Shown here: positions 12,765-21,900 of the stretch, one piece after another
Position numbering within the stretch: the first letter of the stretch is position 1
How the letters are laid out: each line of letters begins with the position of its first letter
Source of the DNA: JAAFGT01 sp041485165
Lineage (GTDB): Bacteria; Acidobacteriota; Terriglobia; Acidiferrales; UBA7541
DNA length: 34,270 bases
Assembly (NCBI GenBank): GCA_041485165.1
Contig: JBGPJC010000028.1
Location: forward strand, 1-34,270
Reading direction: 5' to 3'
Translations under genes and position numbers: made by a program
Notes under the pieces: generated by a model
What the model was told of the DNA's origin: nothing
The model's database searches: none
What the model saw: only the letters and a program-made list of their open reading frames with translations

Positions 12765-15223
12765 TCGTGGCGCAGGGCGACCAGTGGGTCTACGCGCGTG
12801 GCGCGCTGCGCGGGGATGTACACTGCGGTCAGCGCGACGCCGGCCAGCAGCACGGCGACACTAATAAACGTGAGCGGGTCGGCAGGACTGACGCCCACCA
12901 GGAGATTGGAGATTGCGCGAGTGAGTCCTGCAGCAGCCAGCAGCCCCACCAGCACGCCAATTCCCACCACGCCTGCGCCTTGGCGCAGGACCATGCCGAG
13001 GATGTCGCGCCGTTGCGCACCCATGGCCATGCGGATGCCGATCTCCTGTGTGCGCTGGCCGGCGGCGTAGGAAATCACGCCGTAGACGCCCACCACGGCC
13101 AGGGTCAGCCCCAGAAGGCCGAGCAGCGCGGCCAGTCCCGCGCCAAGTTGGAAAATAAAGTAGCCGTTGAGGCCGTTGAGCGCCTGGCGCATGGTGCGCC
13201 CGTCGAAGATCGGCAGGTTGGAATCCAGCGCGCGAATCTGCTGCTCGACGCTGGGCAGGAGCGTCTCCGGAGGCACGGTGGTGCGCACGTGAAGCGTGCG
13301 GTAGGGAAAGTAGTGCTGCGCCAGGGGGACAAAGAAATACGGGTCGGGCTGGTCAACGGGATCGTTGTACCGGCCGTCCTTGGCGATGCCAATCACTTCC
13401 AGGGACTGCCCCGGCTCGCGCACCATGCTGAAGCGTTTGCCGATGGGATCTTGGTTGGGCCAGAATTTTTTCGCCATGGCCTCATTGACCAGCGTCACCG
13501 GGGAAGAGGTCTCGCTGTCGGCATCGCTGAAGCCGCGGCCGCGCAGGATGGGAATGCGCAGCGTTTCGAAATACGGCGGGTCGACAAGATTGTAAAAAAG
13601 CTCCGGCGGCCGCTCCCCCGCGACCGGCGGCTGGCCCTCGAAGGTGACACCGGCCGACTGGTGAGCGTATCCCAGAGGCACGGCGACGCCGTATGCGGCG
13701 GAGTAGACTCCGGGCAGAGCGCGCACGCGTGTCTCCAGCTCGCGGAAAAATGCCTTGCCGCGCGCTTCGTCGTAACCAACTTCTTTGGGATCCATGCTGA
13801 CATTCAGGACGTTGGCAGGATCAAAGCCCATATCCAGGCGCTGGGCTTGCTGCAGGCTGCGGACGAAAAGCCCGGCGACAATCAACAGCATCAGCGATCC
13901 GGCCAGTTGCGCCACCACCAGTGTGTTGCGCACGCGCTGGCGTGCGGAGCCGACGGTAAGCGCGCGCCCGCCCTCGTGCAGCACGGCATTCAGATTGGCG
14001 CGCGACGCCCGCACTGCGGGCACGATCCCCACCATCAACCCGGTCAGGAGCGCGGCGCCAAACGAGTAAGCAAACACCCGCCAGTCCAGGCCGAAGTCGA
14101 GCGTGAGCGGGAAGTCCACATGGGAGCGCAGCGAGGTGAGCCATTGGCTGGCCCAGACACCCAGCAGGACGCCACCGGCGCCTCCGGCCAGCGAGAGCAT
14201 CAGGCTCTCGGTAAGCAGTTGCGCCACCAGCCGGCCGCGCCCGGCGCCCAGCGCCGAGCGGATGGCCATTTCGCGTCCGCGGGCGCTGGCGCGGGCGAGC
14301 ACGATGTTGGCCACGTTCACGCAGGCCACCAGCAAGACCAGCGCGGCGAGCAGCAGAAACACCGTGGCTACCAAGGTCAGCGAGTTGGCGGGATCGGGTT
14401 CCGGGCGCGCCAGACGTTCCGGGTAGGCGCGCACCTTGAGGCCTTTGTTGGTGTCGGGATATTGCTGCGCCAGCCGCTGGGCAATCACGTCGAGCGATGC
14501 CTGCGCCTGCGCCAGGCTCACGCCAGGCTTCAGCTTCCCAAGCACGCGCAGGCTGCGCCGGCCGCGCATGGTCCAGCGCTCATCGGCGCTCTTCCCGTAA
14601 TCCGGGAGCAAACCCAGCGGGAGATAGGCATCCATCTCCACCACGGCGAAGACGCCCTGGAACTGCTTGGGCACCACGCCGATCACCGTGACCGGGCGGC
14701 CGTCCATCAGCACGCTTTTGCCGATCACGTTGGGATTCCCGCCGAATCTTTTCTGCCAGAAGGAGTAGCCCAGGACGATGACCGGACTGGCTTCAGACTT
14801 TTCGCCGTCGCTCGGCAGGATCATCCGGCCGAGGCCGGGCTCAACGCCAAGCATGGTGAAGTAGTTTCCAGTGACGAAGCTGGTGAGCGCGCGGTCCGCT
14901 TTTCCGTCCGCGCTGATGCCGGAGAGGTTCAGGTTGTAGCCCAGAATGTCGGAGAATGTTCCGGCCTGCTGCCGGCAATCCTCCAGATCGGGATAGGAAA
15001 AATAATAGCTGCCTGTGCCTACCTCTGGCTGCGTGCTGAGAGTGACCAACTGGCTGGCGTCGCGCACCGGCAGGGGGCGCAGCAGCATGGCGTTGACCAC
15101 GCTGAAAATGGCGGTGTTTGCGCCAATGCCCAGGGCGATGGTCAGCACCGCGACCATGGTGAAACCCGGGTTCTTCACCAGCATGCGAATGCCGTAGCGC
15201 AGATCCTGCGCGAACTTGCCCAT
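12761..15223 (-). CDS. MacB-like ABC transporter permease of the ADOP class
   Basis: 820 residues from ATG 15223, which has GGAGG 6 bases upstream and gives the standard opening MGKFAQDLRYGIRMLVKNPG. A longer frame exists upstream but is not needed. Layout: first membrane helix near 20-42 (IALGIGANTAIFSVVNAMLL), a periplasmic MacB core, an FtsX block with three helices (about 290-410), a second periplasmic core and a final FtsX block. The end of that block contains RTQEIGIRMAMGAQRRDILG. This duplicated permease is the acidobacterial duplicated orphan permease type, found without its ATPase, as here. Export of a drug, peptide or lipid is inferred from MacB. REP-like hairpins overlap its stop. 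Confidence 0.93.
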   Translation of the reverse strand: MGKFAQDLRYGIRMLVKNPGFTMVAVLTIALGIGANTAIFSVVNAMLLRPLPVRDASQLVTLSTQPEVGTGSYYFSYPDLEDCRQQAGTFSDILGYNLNLSGISADGKADRALTSFVTGNYFTMLGVEPGLGRMILPSDGEKSEASPVIVLGYSFWQKRFGGNPNVIGKSVLMDGRPVTVIGVVPKQFQGVFAVVEMDAYLPLGLLPDYGKSADERWTMRGRRSLRVLGKLKPGVSLAQAQASLDVIAQRLAQQYPDTNKGLKVRAYPERLARPEPDPANSLTLVATVFLLLAALVLLVACVNVANIVLARASARGREMAIRSALGAGRGRLVAQLLTESLMLSLAGGAGGVLLGVWASQWLTSLRSHVDFPLTLDFGLDWRVFAYSFGAALLTGLMVGIVPAVRASRANLNAVLHEGGRALTVGSARQRVRNTLVVAQLAGSLMLLIVAGLFVRSLQQAQRLDMGFDPANVLNVSMDPKEVGYDEARGKAFFRELETRVRALPGVYSAAYGVAVPLGYAHQSAGVTFEGQPPVAGERPPELFYNLVDPPYFETLRIPILRGRGFSDADSETSSPVTLVNEAMAKKFWPNQDPIGKRFSMVREPGQSLEVIGIAKDGRYNDPVDQPDPYFFVPLAQHYFPYRTLHVRTTVPPETLLPSVEQQIRALDSNLPIFDGRTMRQALNGLNGYFIFQLGAGLAALLGLLGLTLAVVGVYGVISYAAGQRTQEIGIRMAMGAQRRDILGMVLRQGAGVVGIGVLVGLLAAAGLTRAISNLLVGVSPADPLTFISVAVLLAGVALTAVYIPAQRATRVDPLVALRHE

Positions 15224-15453
15224 CACGAGCCTCCAAAGGGAAGAAACCGATCTGAGGGGAATAGCGGGCACGTGTCCTGCCACGCCAAACGCAGTGTAAT
15301 TCTTTTGTAATGAAGGTGATACAGGCTTGCGCCCGAGAGACTAAATCGGCCAAAGTGTCCGCTGGTGGGACGCGCTTGTCCCCGGAGAGAACACCCTCCC
15401 CCCGCCGGGTTCTGCCGCAGCGCTTGCATTCGATTGCCTCTGGCGGCGGGACG

Positions 15454-15482
15454 TTGACACGCGCAGACCCTCCGACTATTGT
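15454..15482 (+). promoter_or_regulatory. purD promoter, leaderless arrangement
   Basis: TTGACA (15454-15459), 17 bases, TATTGT (15477-15482). Nine bases separate the -10 box from ATG 15492, so the message would start 0-4 bases before the ATG, and no Shine-Dalgarno is present. The remaining intergenic sequence back to 15224 shows nothing else I can name. Confidence 0.65.
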
Positions 15483-15491
15483 TCCTGAATC

Positions 15492-16784
<1,293 letters not shown>

Positions 16785-16787
16785 CCC

Positions 16788-17225
16788 TTGGCCCGCGTCC
16801 TGCATCTGTTCCGCTGCTTGGTACATCGCCTGCCTATGGCCGCGGCCGAAGAAATCGAGGCGGTCGAGAACCGCGGTTTTGCCGGATGCATCCACGCGCG
16901 CCCCGGCGGCCGCCGCCAGGTGCTGTTGATGGACATCGAGACGCTCGAGGAATTTGGCCTCGCTCCGAGCGCGGTCAAGGAAAACATCACCACCCAAGGC
17001 ATCGTCCTCCGCGCGCTGCGCATTGGCGAACGGCTGCGCATCGGTGAGGCGCTGTTTGAGGTGACGCTTTCCTGCGAGCCTTGCAACCGCATCGAGGAGC
17101 TGGGCCCCGGCCTGGAAGAGGCGATGCGCGGCAAGCGGGGAATGCTTTGTAGAGTGGTGGAAGGCGGGCAGGTGCGGGTCGGCGACGAGATTCAAAAGGT
17201 GGAGTACGCTGAAGTGAACCGGTGA
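16788..17225 (+). CDS. MOSC domain protein
   Basis: 145 residues from TTG 16788, 3 bases after the purD stop. MOSC domains are the C-terminal fold of molybdenum-cofactor sulfurases and of YiiM/YuaD-like proteins, and bind sulfur on a conserved Cys. Here the Cys is in TLSCEPCNRIE. RGFAGCIHARPGGRRQVLLM and ENITTQGIVLRALRIGERLR match the family's strands, the latter being the ENI(T/V)T-x-G motif. The TTG start is supported because the opening ARVLHLFRC aligns with the usual first strand and the family is of this length. The function in a purine operon is unclear; cotranscription is inferred from spacing. Confidence 0.85.
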   Translation: MARVLHLFRCLVHRLPMAAAEEIEAVENRGFAGCIHARPGGRRQVLLMDIETLEEFGLAPSAVKENITTQGIVLRALRIGERLRIGEALFEVTLSCEPCNRIEELGPGLEEAMRGKRGMLCRVVEGGQVRVGDEIQKVEYAEVNR

Positions 17226-17244
17226 CTCGATTCCGTTTTCTGCG

Positions 17245-18138
17245 GTGCCTGTGAAGGAGAAACCGGCCAAAAGAATGGCGGAAATCGTTGCTACGCTCGC
17301 CGTTGCCTATACTCTCCTGCTACTCTGCGCCACCTTGTTTCAGAACCGCCTGATTTTTTTCCCGGAGATCCCCGGGCGGCTGAGCGGAGATTGGCATCCC
17401 CAGGGTTTGCCGGTCGAAGATGTCTCGCTCACCACCGACGACGGAGTGAAGCTCCACGCCTGGTGGATCACCGCGCGGAATGCGGAATTCACGTTTCTTG
17501 CTTTCCACGGCAACGCCGCAAACATCGCCAACCGCGCGGACGTCTATCACTTCCTGCATACGCTGCCGGTAAACGTGCTTGCCGTGGAGTATCGGGGTTA
17601 CGGGCGCAGCGAAGGCACACCGAGCGAACTGGGAATTTACCGCGATGCCGACGCTGCCTACCGCTATGTGACGCGCGACCGCAGCGTGGCTCCACGCCGC
17701 GTGATTGCTTTCGGGCAGTCGCTGGGCAGCGCCGCTGCCGCGGACCTTGCCGCGCGGCGGGAGGTGGGCGGAGTGATCTTGGAGGCGCCGTTCCGTTCCG
17801 CGGCGGCCGTAGCGCGCCGTTTGTACTGGTTTCTCCCCGGGCTTTCGCTGCTGTTGCGCGCGAAATTTGACACCGGCGCCAAGCTCGAGCGTGTCCGCGC
17901 GCCGGTGATGGTGGTGCACTGCGCGCAGGACCCGGTCATCCCGATTGCGCTGGGCCAGGAAGTTGAATCCCTCGCGCGGCCGCCGAAATTGTTTTTCACC
18001 GTGGACGGCTATTGCCATGAAGAAGCGTCGCTGGTGGATCCCGAGGGCTACCGCGCACGGCTGGGGGATTTTTTCAAAATGGTGCGGGAAGCCGGGGGAA
18101 AGGACCAACCCTCGGGCGGCGTGACCGGCGGCCACTAG
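17245..18138 (+). CDS. Alpha/beta hydrolase, membrane-anchored (BEM46/ABHD13-like)
   Basis: 297 residues. An N-terminal hydrophobic helix at about 12-32 likely anchors it in the inner membrane, followed by the hydrolase fold. The oxyanion segment is LAFHGNAANIANR; the nucleophile elbow FGQSLGS has Ser159, the acid is Asp229 in AQDPVIP and the base His258 in GYCHEEA. YRGYGRSEGTPSE is typical of the BEM46-like group, whose substrates are unknown. The start is GTG 17245; ATG 17275 is an alternative. It ends the purD run and converges on the next gene with 10 bases between stops. Confidence 0.9.
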   Translation: MPVKEKPAKRMAEIVATLAVAYTLLLLCATLFQNRLIFFPEIPGRLSGDWHPQGLPVEDVSLTTDDGVKLHAWWITARNAEFTFLAFHGNAANIANRADVYHFLHTLPVNVLAVEYRGYGRSEGTPSELGIYRDADAAYRYVTRDRSVAPRRVIAFGQSLGSAAAADLAARREVGGVILEAPFRSAAAVARRLYWFLPGLSLLLRAKFDTGAKLERVRAPVMVVHCAQDPVIPIALGQEVESLARPPKLFFTVDGYCHEEASLVDPEGYRARLGDFFKMVREAGGKDQPSGGVTGGH

Positions 18139-18148
18139 GCACGGATGA

Positions 18149-19189
18149 TCACGGGCGCTTTCCGCGCAGTGTCGGCGCACCCGGCGGGCGGTTTTTTTCT
18201 TCGTAGGCCGGCACACTGAACTCTTCTCCGCGCACCCACTCCAGGCCCTTCTGCTCGCCGATGGTAATCATCAGTTGCCGGGCATCCGGTTCGGCGATGC
18301 CGTTCAGCGCCGCCAATAGAAAATCTCTGGCCGCGGCCATGGGCACCTTCGGGGATTCTCCGCGGAGGATGTGGTCCATGGCATCCGCCTGGGCATTGCT
18401 GGAGGAGCGCAGGCGACTGATCCGCGGGTCGCCGCCCTTGAGCAGGTCGAGCAGCGCCGCGGAGTTTGCGCCTGCCGGCGGGTAACGCACTTCCATCAGC
18501 GTACGCGGCTGGCCCTTTTCCGGGGGATAGAGCTGCAAAAAATGAGGCCGCAGGATCCTCGTGTGCCAGTAGTCGCCGCGCATGGGTTCCTGCACCAGCG
18601 GGTAACGCAAACTCCAGACCTCCGGACCATAGTCGGGGGCATAGCCCACGATGAGCATTTCAAGGATAGGTTCGTTCTCCGCCATCTCGATCTTGTGGTG
18701 CAGCTTGCCTGCGACGGCGCGCAGCGGTTCGAGGACGGCCAGGCCAATCTGCTCGAGATCGGTTCCGCCGCCGGCTTCGAGGTTTTTCGGCGGGACGGCG
18801 CGTGCGGCCCCTTTGCGGAATTCGACGTCCAAGCGCTCGGGCGGTTGGCCGGAGGACGGCTCGCGCCATTCCACTGCGCCGAGAAATACGGCCACGCGGC
18901 CGCCGCTGAGGGGGACGATGAGCGGCGGTAACGTTTCGGGCTCGGCGCGCGACTCGACCGTGGCCACGACGATTCCGTCCTTGGCCACCAGAACTATCGC
19001 GCGGCCAGCCGCCAGATTGGCGACCACTTCTTCGCCGGTCTCTCCGCCGGACTGTTGCCGCCGGGCGCGCAGGCTCGCTGCGCCGGGGACAATCGCCACG
19101 CAGATCAGCGCAAAGACCAGAGAGTTCGCCGCGTTTCGCAGGAAAGATGGCGACAGATCGGGGAGGCGGGGGTTGTTGCGCAGGAACAT
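18149..19189 (-). CDS. Unrecognised protein with N-terminal membrane anchor
   Basis: About 346 residues from ATG 19189 (ATG 19204 is 5 codons upstream). One hydrophobic segment, NSLVFALICVAIVPGAASL, is followed by a basic stretch RARRQQ. The rest should be periplasmic or exported. The body has beta-rich segments (IVLVAKDGIVVATVESR, PLIVPLSGGRVAVFLGAVEW) and an acidic EMLIVGYAPDYGPEVWSLRY. A helical C-terminal third includes IAEPDARQLMITIGEQKGLE. I recognise no domain. Its stop faces the hydrolase stop 10 bases away. It is likely real because codon use and length are normal and the anchor is well formed. Confidence 0.65.
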   Translation of the reverse strand: MFLRNNPRLPDLSPSFLRNAANSLVFALICVAIVPGAASLRARRQQSGGETGEEVVANLAAGRAIVLVAKDGIVVATVESRAEPETLPPLIVPLSGGRVAVFLGAVEWREPSSGQPPERLDVEFRKGAARAVPPKNLEAGGGTDLEQIGLAVLEPLRAVAGKLHHKIEMAENEPILEMLIVGYAPDYGPEVWSLRYPLVQEPMRGDYWHTRILRPHFLQLYPPEKGQPRTLMEVRYPPAGANSAALLDLLKGGDPRISRLRSSSNAQADAMDHILRGESPKVPMAAARDFLLAALNGIAEPDARQLMITIGEQKGLEWVRGEEFSVPAYEEKNRPPGAPTLRGKRP

Positions 19190-19444
19190 CGCTGATGGTA
19201 ACACGAAAACTTACCCGCCTGAATGCCGCTCCGGCAAAGTATCGGCAGTGACAAAAGGTGCGGCCTGCCTCGAGAGACGGCCACAAACGTTTGCAGTGCA
19301 GAGACTTGCTTTTCGGGGAAGTATCCTGATACAAGGTGGATGCTTTGGCGAGTGAATGACGGCGCGAGTTGCCTCTGCGCGACGGTTCAAGACCCAGTTG
19401 AATTCCAGGGACCGCGTTGTGCCCCCGCCCAGCGGGTCACGCGG

Positions 19445-19669
19445 GTGAGATTGCACGACTACAAGACGGTGCTCTACTCCCAGGATGATTCCTGGGTGGC
19501 GCAGATTCCTGCCATCTCCGGCTGCTACGCCATCATGCCCACCCGTGAATCTGCGCTGGCTGAACTCACGCGTGTTTTCGAGGAGATCGTCGGCGAATAC
19601 CGCAGAAAGGGACAGCTTCTTCCTCCGGACAACACGGAAATTGTCCACGCTTCGCGCACGCGGCATTAG
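19445..19669 (+). CDS. HicB-like antitoxin domain protein, no HicA nearby
   Basis: 74 residues from GTG 19445. The sequence LHDYKTVLYSQDDSWVAQIP AISGCYA is the HicB partial RNase-H fold, with the usual Trp-Val-Ala-Gln-Ile-Pro strand. RESALAELTRVFEEIVGEYRRKG follows as the helix. HicB proteins neutralise HicA mRNA endonucleases, but many copies stand alone. No HicA-like frame is found on either side. An upstream in-frame ATG (19223) exists but the 74 residues between are not HicB-like. The ribosome site is weak, so the start is uncertain. The gap 19190-19444 shows nothing else. Confidence 0.7.
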   Translation: MRLHDYKTVLYSQDDSWVAQIPAISGCYAIMPTRESALAELTRVFEEIVGEYRRKGQLLPPDNTEIVHASRTRH

Positions 19670-19815
19670 CTGCCGTCTCCGACATCACCACTCTGCGCGG
19701 TTTTTCCAAGGCCGACGAGACGCTGGCGCTATGGTCTTGGGAGACCCTCCACTGGTTTGGGCTACAATACAAGATTCGATTGCATCGGAAACAATAGACA
19801 GGGGGCAGCAGAGCC

Positions 19816-20382
19816 ATGTTTGGGAGCGGGCTGAGAAAACCAAAGAGCATCCGTCACAAGGGAAAGCGGCTGAGCGATATCCTGGAGGCGCATGCCCGTT
19901 TTGCGCGCGCGGAAGAAGGCGGCACGCGGGCGGATTTGTCCGGCGCAGACCTTTCTCGCGCCGACTTGCACGGACTTGACCTGCGGCGGGCGATTTTCCG
20001 CGGAGCGCGAATGGAGAACGCCGACCTGCGACAATCCCGGCTCAGCGTGGCCGACCTCAGCGAAGCGAATCTTCGCCGAGCCGACTTGCGCAGCGCCGAC
20101 TTGACCGAAGCCAATCTCTCCGGCGCGGACCTGACTGAAGCGGACGTTTCCGGGGTCGAACTTCTCCGCACCGACCTGAGCAACACCAAGCTGCGCGGGG
20201 CCAATTGCCGTGCCACTAATTTCCGCGCCGCCATCCTGCGCGGCGCGGACTTGGCCGGCGCAGACCTGAACGTGGCGCTGCTGAAGGAAGCCGACCTCAC
20301 TGGAGTGGATCTGAGCGCTGTGGACCTGAGCACCGCCGTGCTCCCGCGCGGCTGGAAGGCACCACAGAGCACTCCGAAATAA
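19816..20382 (+). CDS. Pentapeptide-repeat protein
   Basis: 188 residues. After a basic head (about 1-35) come about 25 five-residue units of the form A(D/N)LXX, for example ADLSGADLSRADLHGLDLRR and ADLRSADLTEANLSGADLTE, to about residue 175. Such repeats fold as a right-handed quadrilateral beta-helix. Some members (Qnr, MfpA) mimic DNA and protect gyrase, but most have no known role and nothing here points to gyrase. A TACAAT -10-like box lies about 45 bases upstream without a good -35. It converges on the response regulator gene, 15 bases between stops. Confidence 0.92.
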   Translation: MFGSGLRKPKSIRHKGKRLSDILEAHARFARAEEGGTRADLSGADLSRADLHGLDLRRAIFRGARMENADLRQSRLSVADLSEANLRRADLRSADLTEANLSGADLTEADVSGVELLRTDLSNTKLRGANCRATNFRAAILRGADLAGADLNVALLKEADLTGVDLSAVDLSTAVLPRGWKAPQSTPK

Positions 20383-20397
20383 AGCGCCGGGGCACGC

Positions 20398-21900
20398 TCA
20401 GCCCTCCGCGGCGACTTTTGCGGGGTCTTCTCCGGGATGGAGCGGTGCGGCGGGATTGCGCTGGCCGGGCCCGCGGCGGCGGACTTCGATGCCCAACCGC
20501 TTGATTTTCTGGTTGAGTGTGGAAAGCGGAATCTGGAAGCGCTCGGCGGCTTCGGTCTGGTTCCAGTTGGTGCGCTCAAGCATGTCCAGGATGATGCGCC
20601 GCTCGACTTCTTCCATGATTTCGAATAGCGAGGGTGGAGGCGGCTCGCCGGCGCGCGTGGCGCTATCACCCTCTCCGGCGGGCATAAATTCGGAGAGTTG
20701 CAGGCGCACTCCCTTGACGATTTCCCTGGTGCGCACGGCTTCGGGAAGCAGGTCCACGTCCATCAGTTCCTGCGGCGAGAGCACCACGGCGCGGTTGACC
20801 ACGTTTTCGAGCTCGCGGATATTGCCCGGCCAGCCATAATCCATCAGCAGGCGCATGGCGTTGCTGGAGAAGCGGCGCAGGGGCTTGCTGTTCTCCTCGC
20901 AGTAGCGCAGGAGGAAGTGAGCCAGCAGCGCGGGGATGTCTTCCTTGCGGTCGCGGAGCGGCGGCAGAAGGATGTTGATGACGTTCAGCCGGTGGTAGAG
21001 GTCCTCGCGGAAACGGCCTTCGCGCACTAATTGCATCAGGTCGAGGTTGCAGGCGGCGAGGATGCGCACATCCACCTTGATGGTCTCCGTGCCGCCCAGG
21101 CGCATGAATTCGCGCTCCTGGATAACGCGCAGCAGTTTGGCCTGGGTTTCCGGGCTGATGGTGCTGATCTCGTCGAGGAAAATGGTGCCCTGATCAGCGA
21201 TCTCAAAGAGCCCCTTCTTTGACGCCACTGCGCTGGTAAAGGCGCCTTTGACGTGGCCGAACAATTGCGATTCCAGCAGGTCCACGGGGATGGAGCCGGA
21301 ATTGACCGGCACGAAGGCCTTATCGACGCGCGGTGAGGCGGCGTGGATGGCCTTGGCGATCAGCTCCTTGCCCGTGCCGCTCTCGCCGCTGATCAGCACA
21401 GTGGAGCGCGATGGCGCCACCTGCGCCACCAGGTCGAGCAGGACCAGCATGCGCTCGCTGCGTCCGATGATGCTGGGGAAGTTGTAGCGCTGCTTGAGGG
21501 CGCGCTTGAGCTGGACGTTTTCCTCGCGCAGCCGGCGGCCCTCGACCGCCTGGGCCACCTGGGCCAGCAGTTCGTCGTTGGACCACGGCTTGGTGATGTA
21601 ATCGAGCGCGCCGCTTTTGAATGCGGCGCGGGCCATGTCAATCGAGCCGTAGGCGGTGATCAGGATTACGGGGATTTCGACATCGCGCTGGCGCACCTCG
21701 CGCAGCAGCTCGAGGCCGTTGCCGTCCGGCAGGCTTACGTCCACCAGCACCAGGTCGTAAGGACGCCCTTCGAGCGCGGCCAGCCCGGCCTGCGCGGTTT
21801 CCGCCAGGTCGACGCGGTAGCCTTCAGAGGTGAGGAGAAGCTCCAGCCCTTCGCGGATTTCCGCCTCATCGTCAACGACCAGGATCGAGGCTTTAGACAT
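20398..21900 (-). CDS. NtrC-family sigma54-dependent response regulator
   Basis: 500 residues. The receiver domain (1-120) has the phospho-acceptor Asp54 with Thr82 and Lys104. An AAA+ domain follows, with Walker A GESGTGKE at 172-179 and Walker B TIFLDE at 239-244. The sigma54-contact loop reads GAFTSA at 219-224 instead of GAFTGA. An arginine-finger region and RFREDLYHRLNVI follow. The C-terminal Fis-type helix-turn-helix is at about 450-475 (NQTEAAERFQIPLSTLNQKI). It overlaps the last 8 bases of the kinase gene, so the two form a two-component system. No clear sigma54 promoter was seen in the window. Confidence 0.95.
   Translation of the reverse strand: MSKASILVVDDEAEIREGLELLLTSEGYRVDLAETAQAGLAALEGRPYDLVLVDVSLPDGNGLELLREVRQRDVEIPVILITAYGSIDMARAAFKSGALDYITKPWSNDELLAQVAQAVEGRRLREENVQLKRALKQRYNFPSIIGRSERMLVLLDLVAQVAPSRSTVLISGESGTGKELIAKAIHAASPRVDKAFVPVNSGSIPVDLLESQLFGHVKGAFTSAVASKKGLFEIADQGTIFLDEISTISPETQAKLLRVIQEREFMRLGGTETIKVDVRILAACNLDLMQLVREGRFREDLYHRLNVINILLPPLRDRKEDIPALLAHFLLRYCEENSKPLRRFSSNAMRLLMDYGWPGNIRELENVVNRAVVLSPQELMDVDLLPEAVRTREIVKGVRLQLSEFMPAGEGDSATRAGEPPPPSLFEIMEEVERRIILDMLERTNWNQTEAAERFQIPLSTLNQKIKRLGIEVRRRGPGQRNPAAPLHPGEDPAKVAAEG

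Noticed and set aside
12767..15310. An 847-codon open frame on the plus strand opposite the ADOP permease gene, and similar long frames opposite the fused synthase gene (8856-10493) and the receptor gene (30913-33276)
   Set aside because: They are antisense to well-supported proteins, rich in His, Gln, Arg and Gly as expected from GC-rich complement frames, and show no domain or ribosome site.
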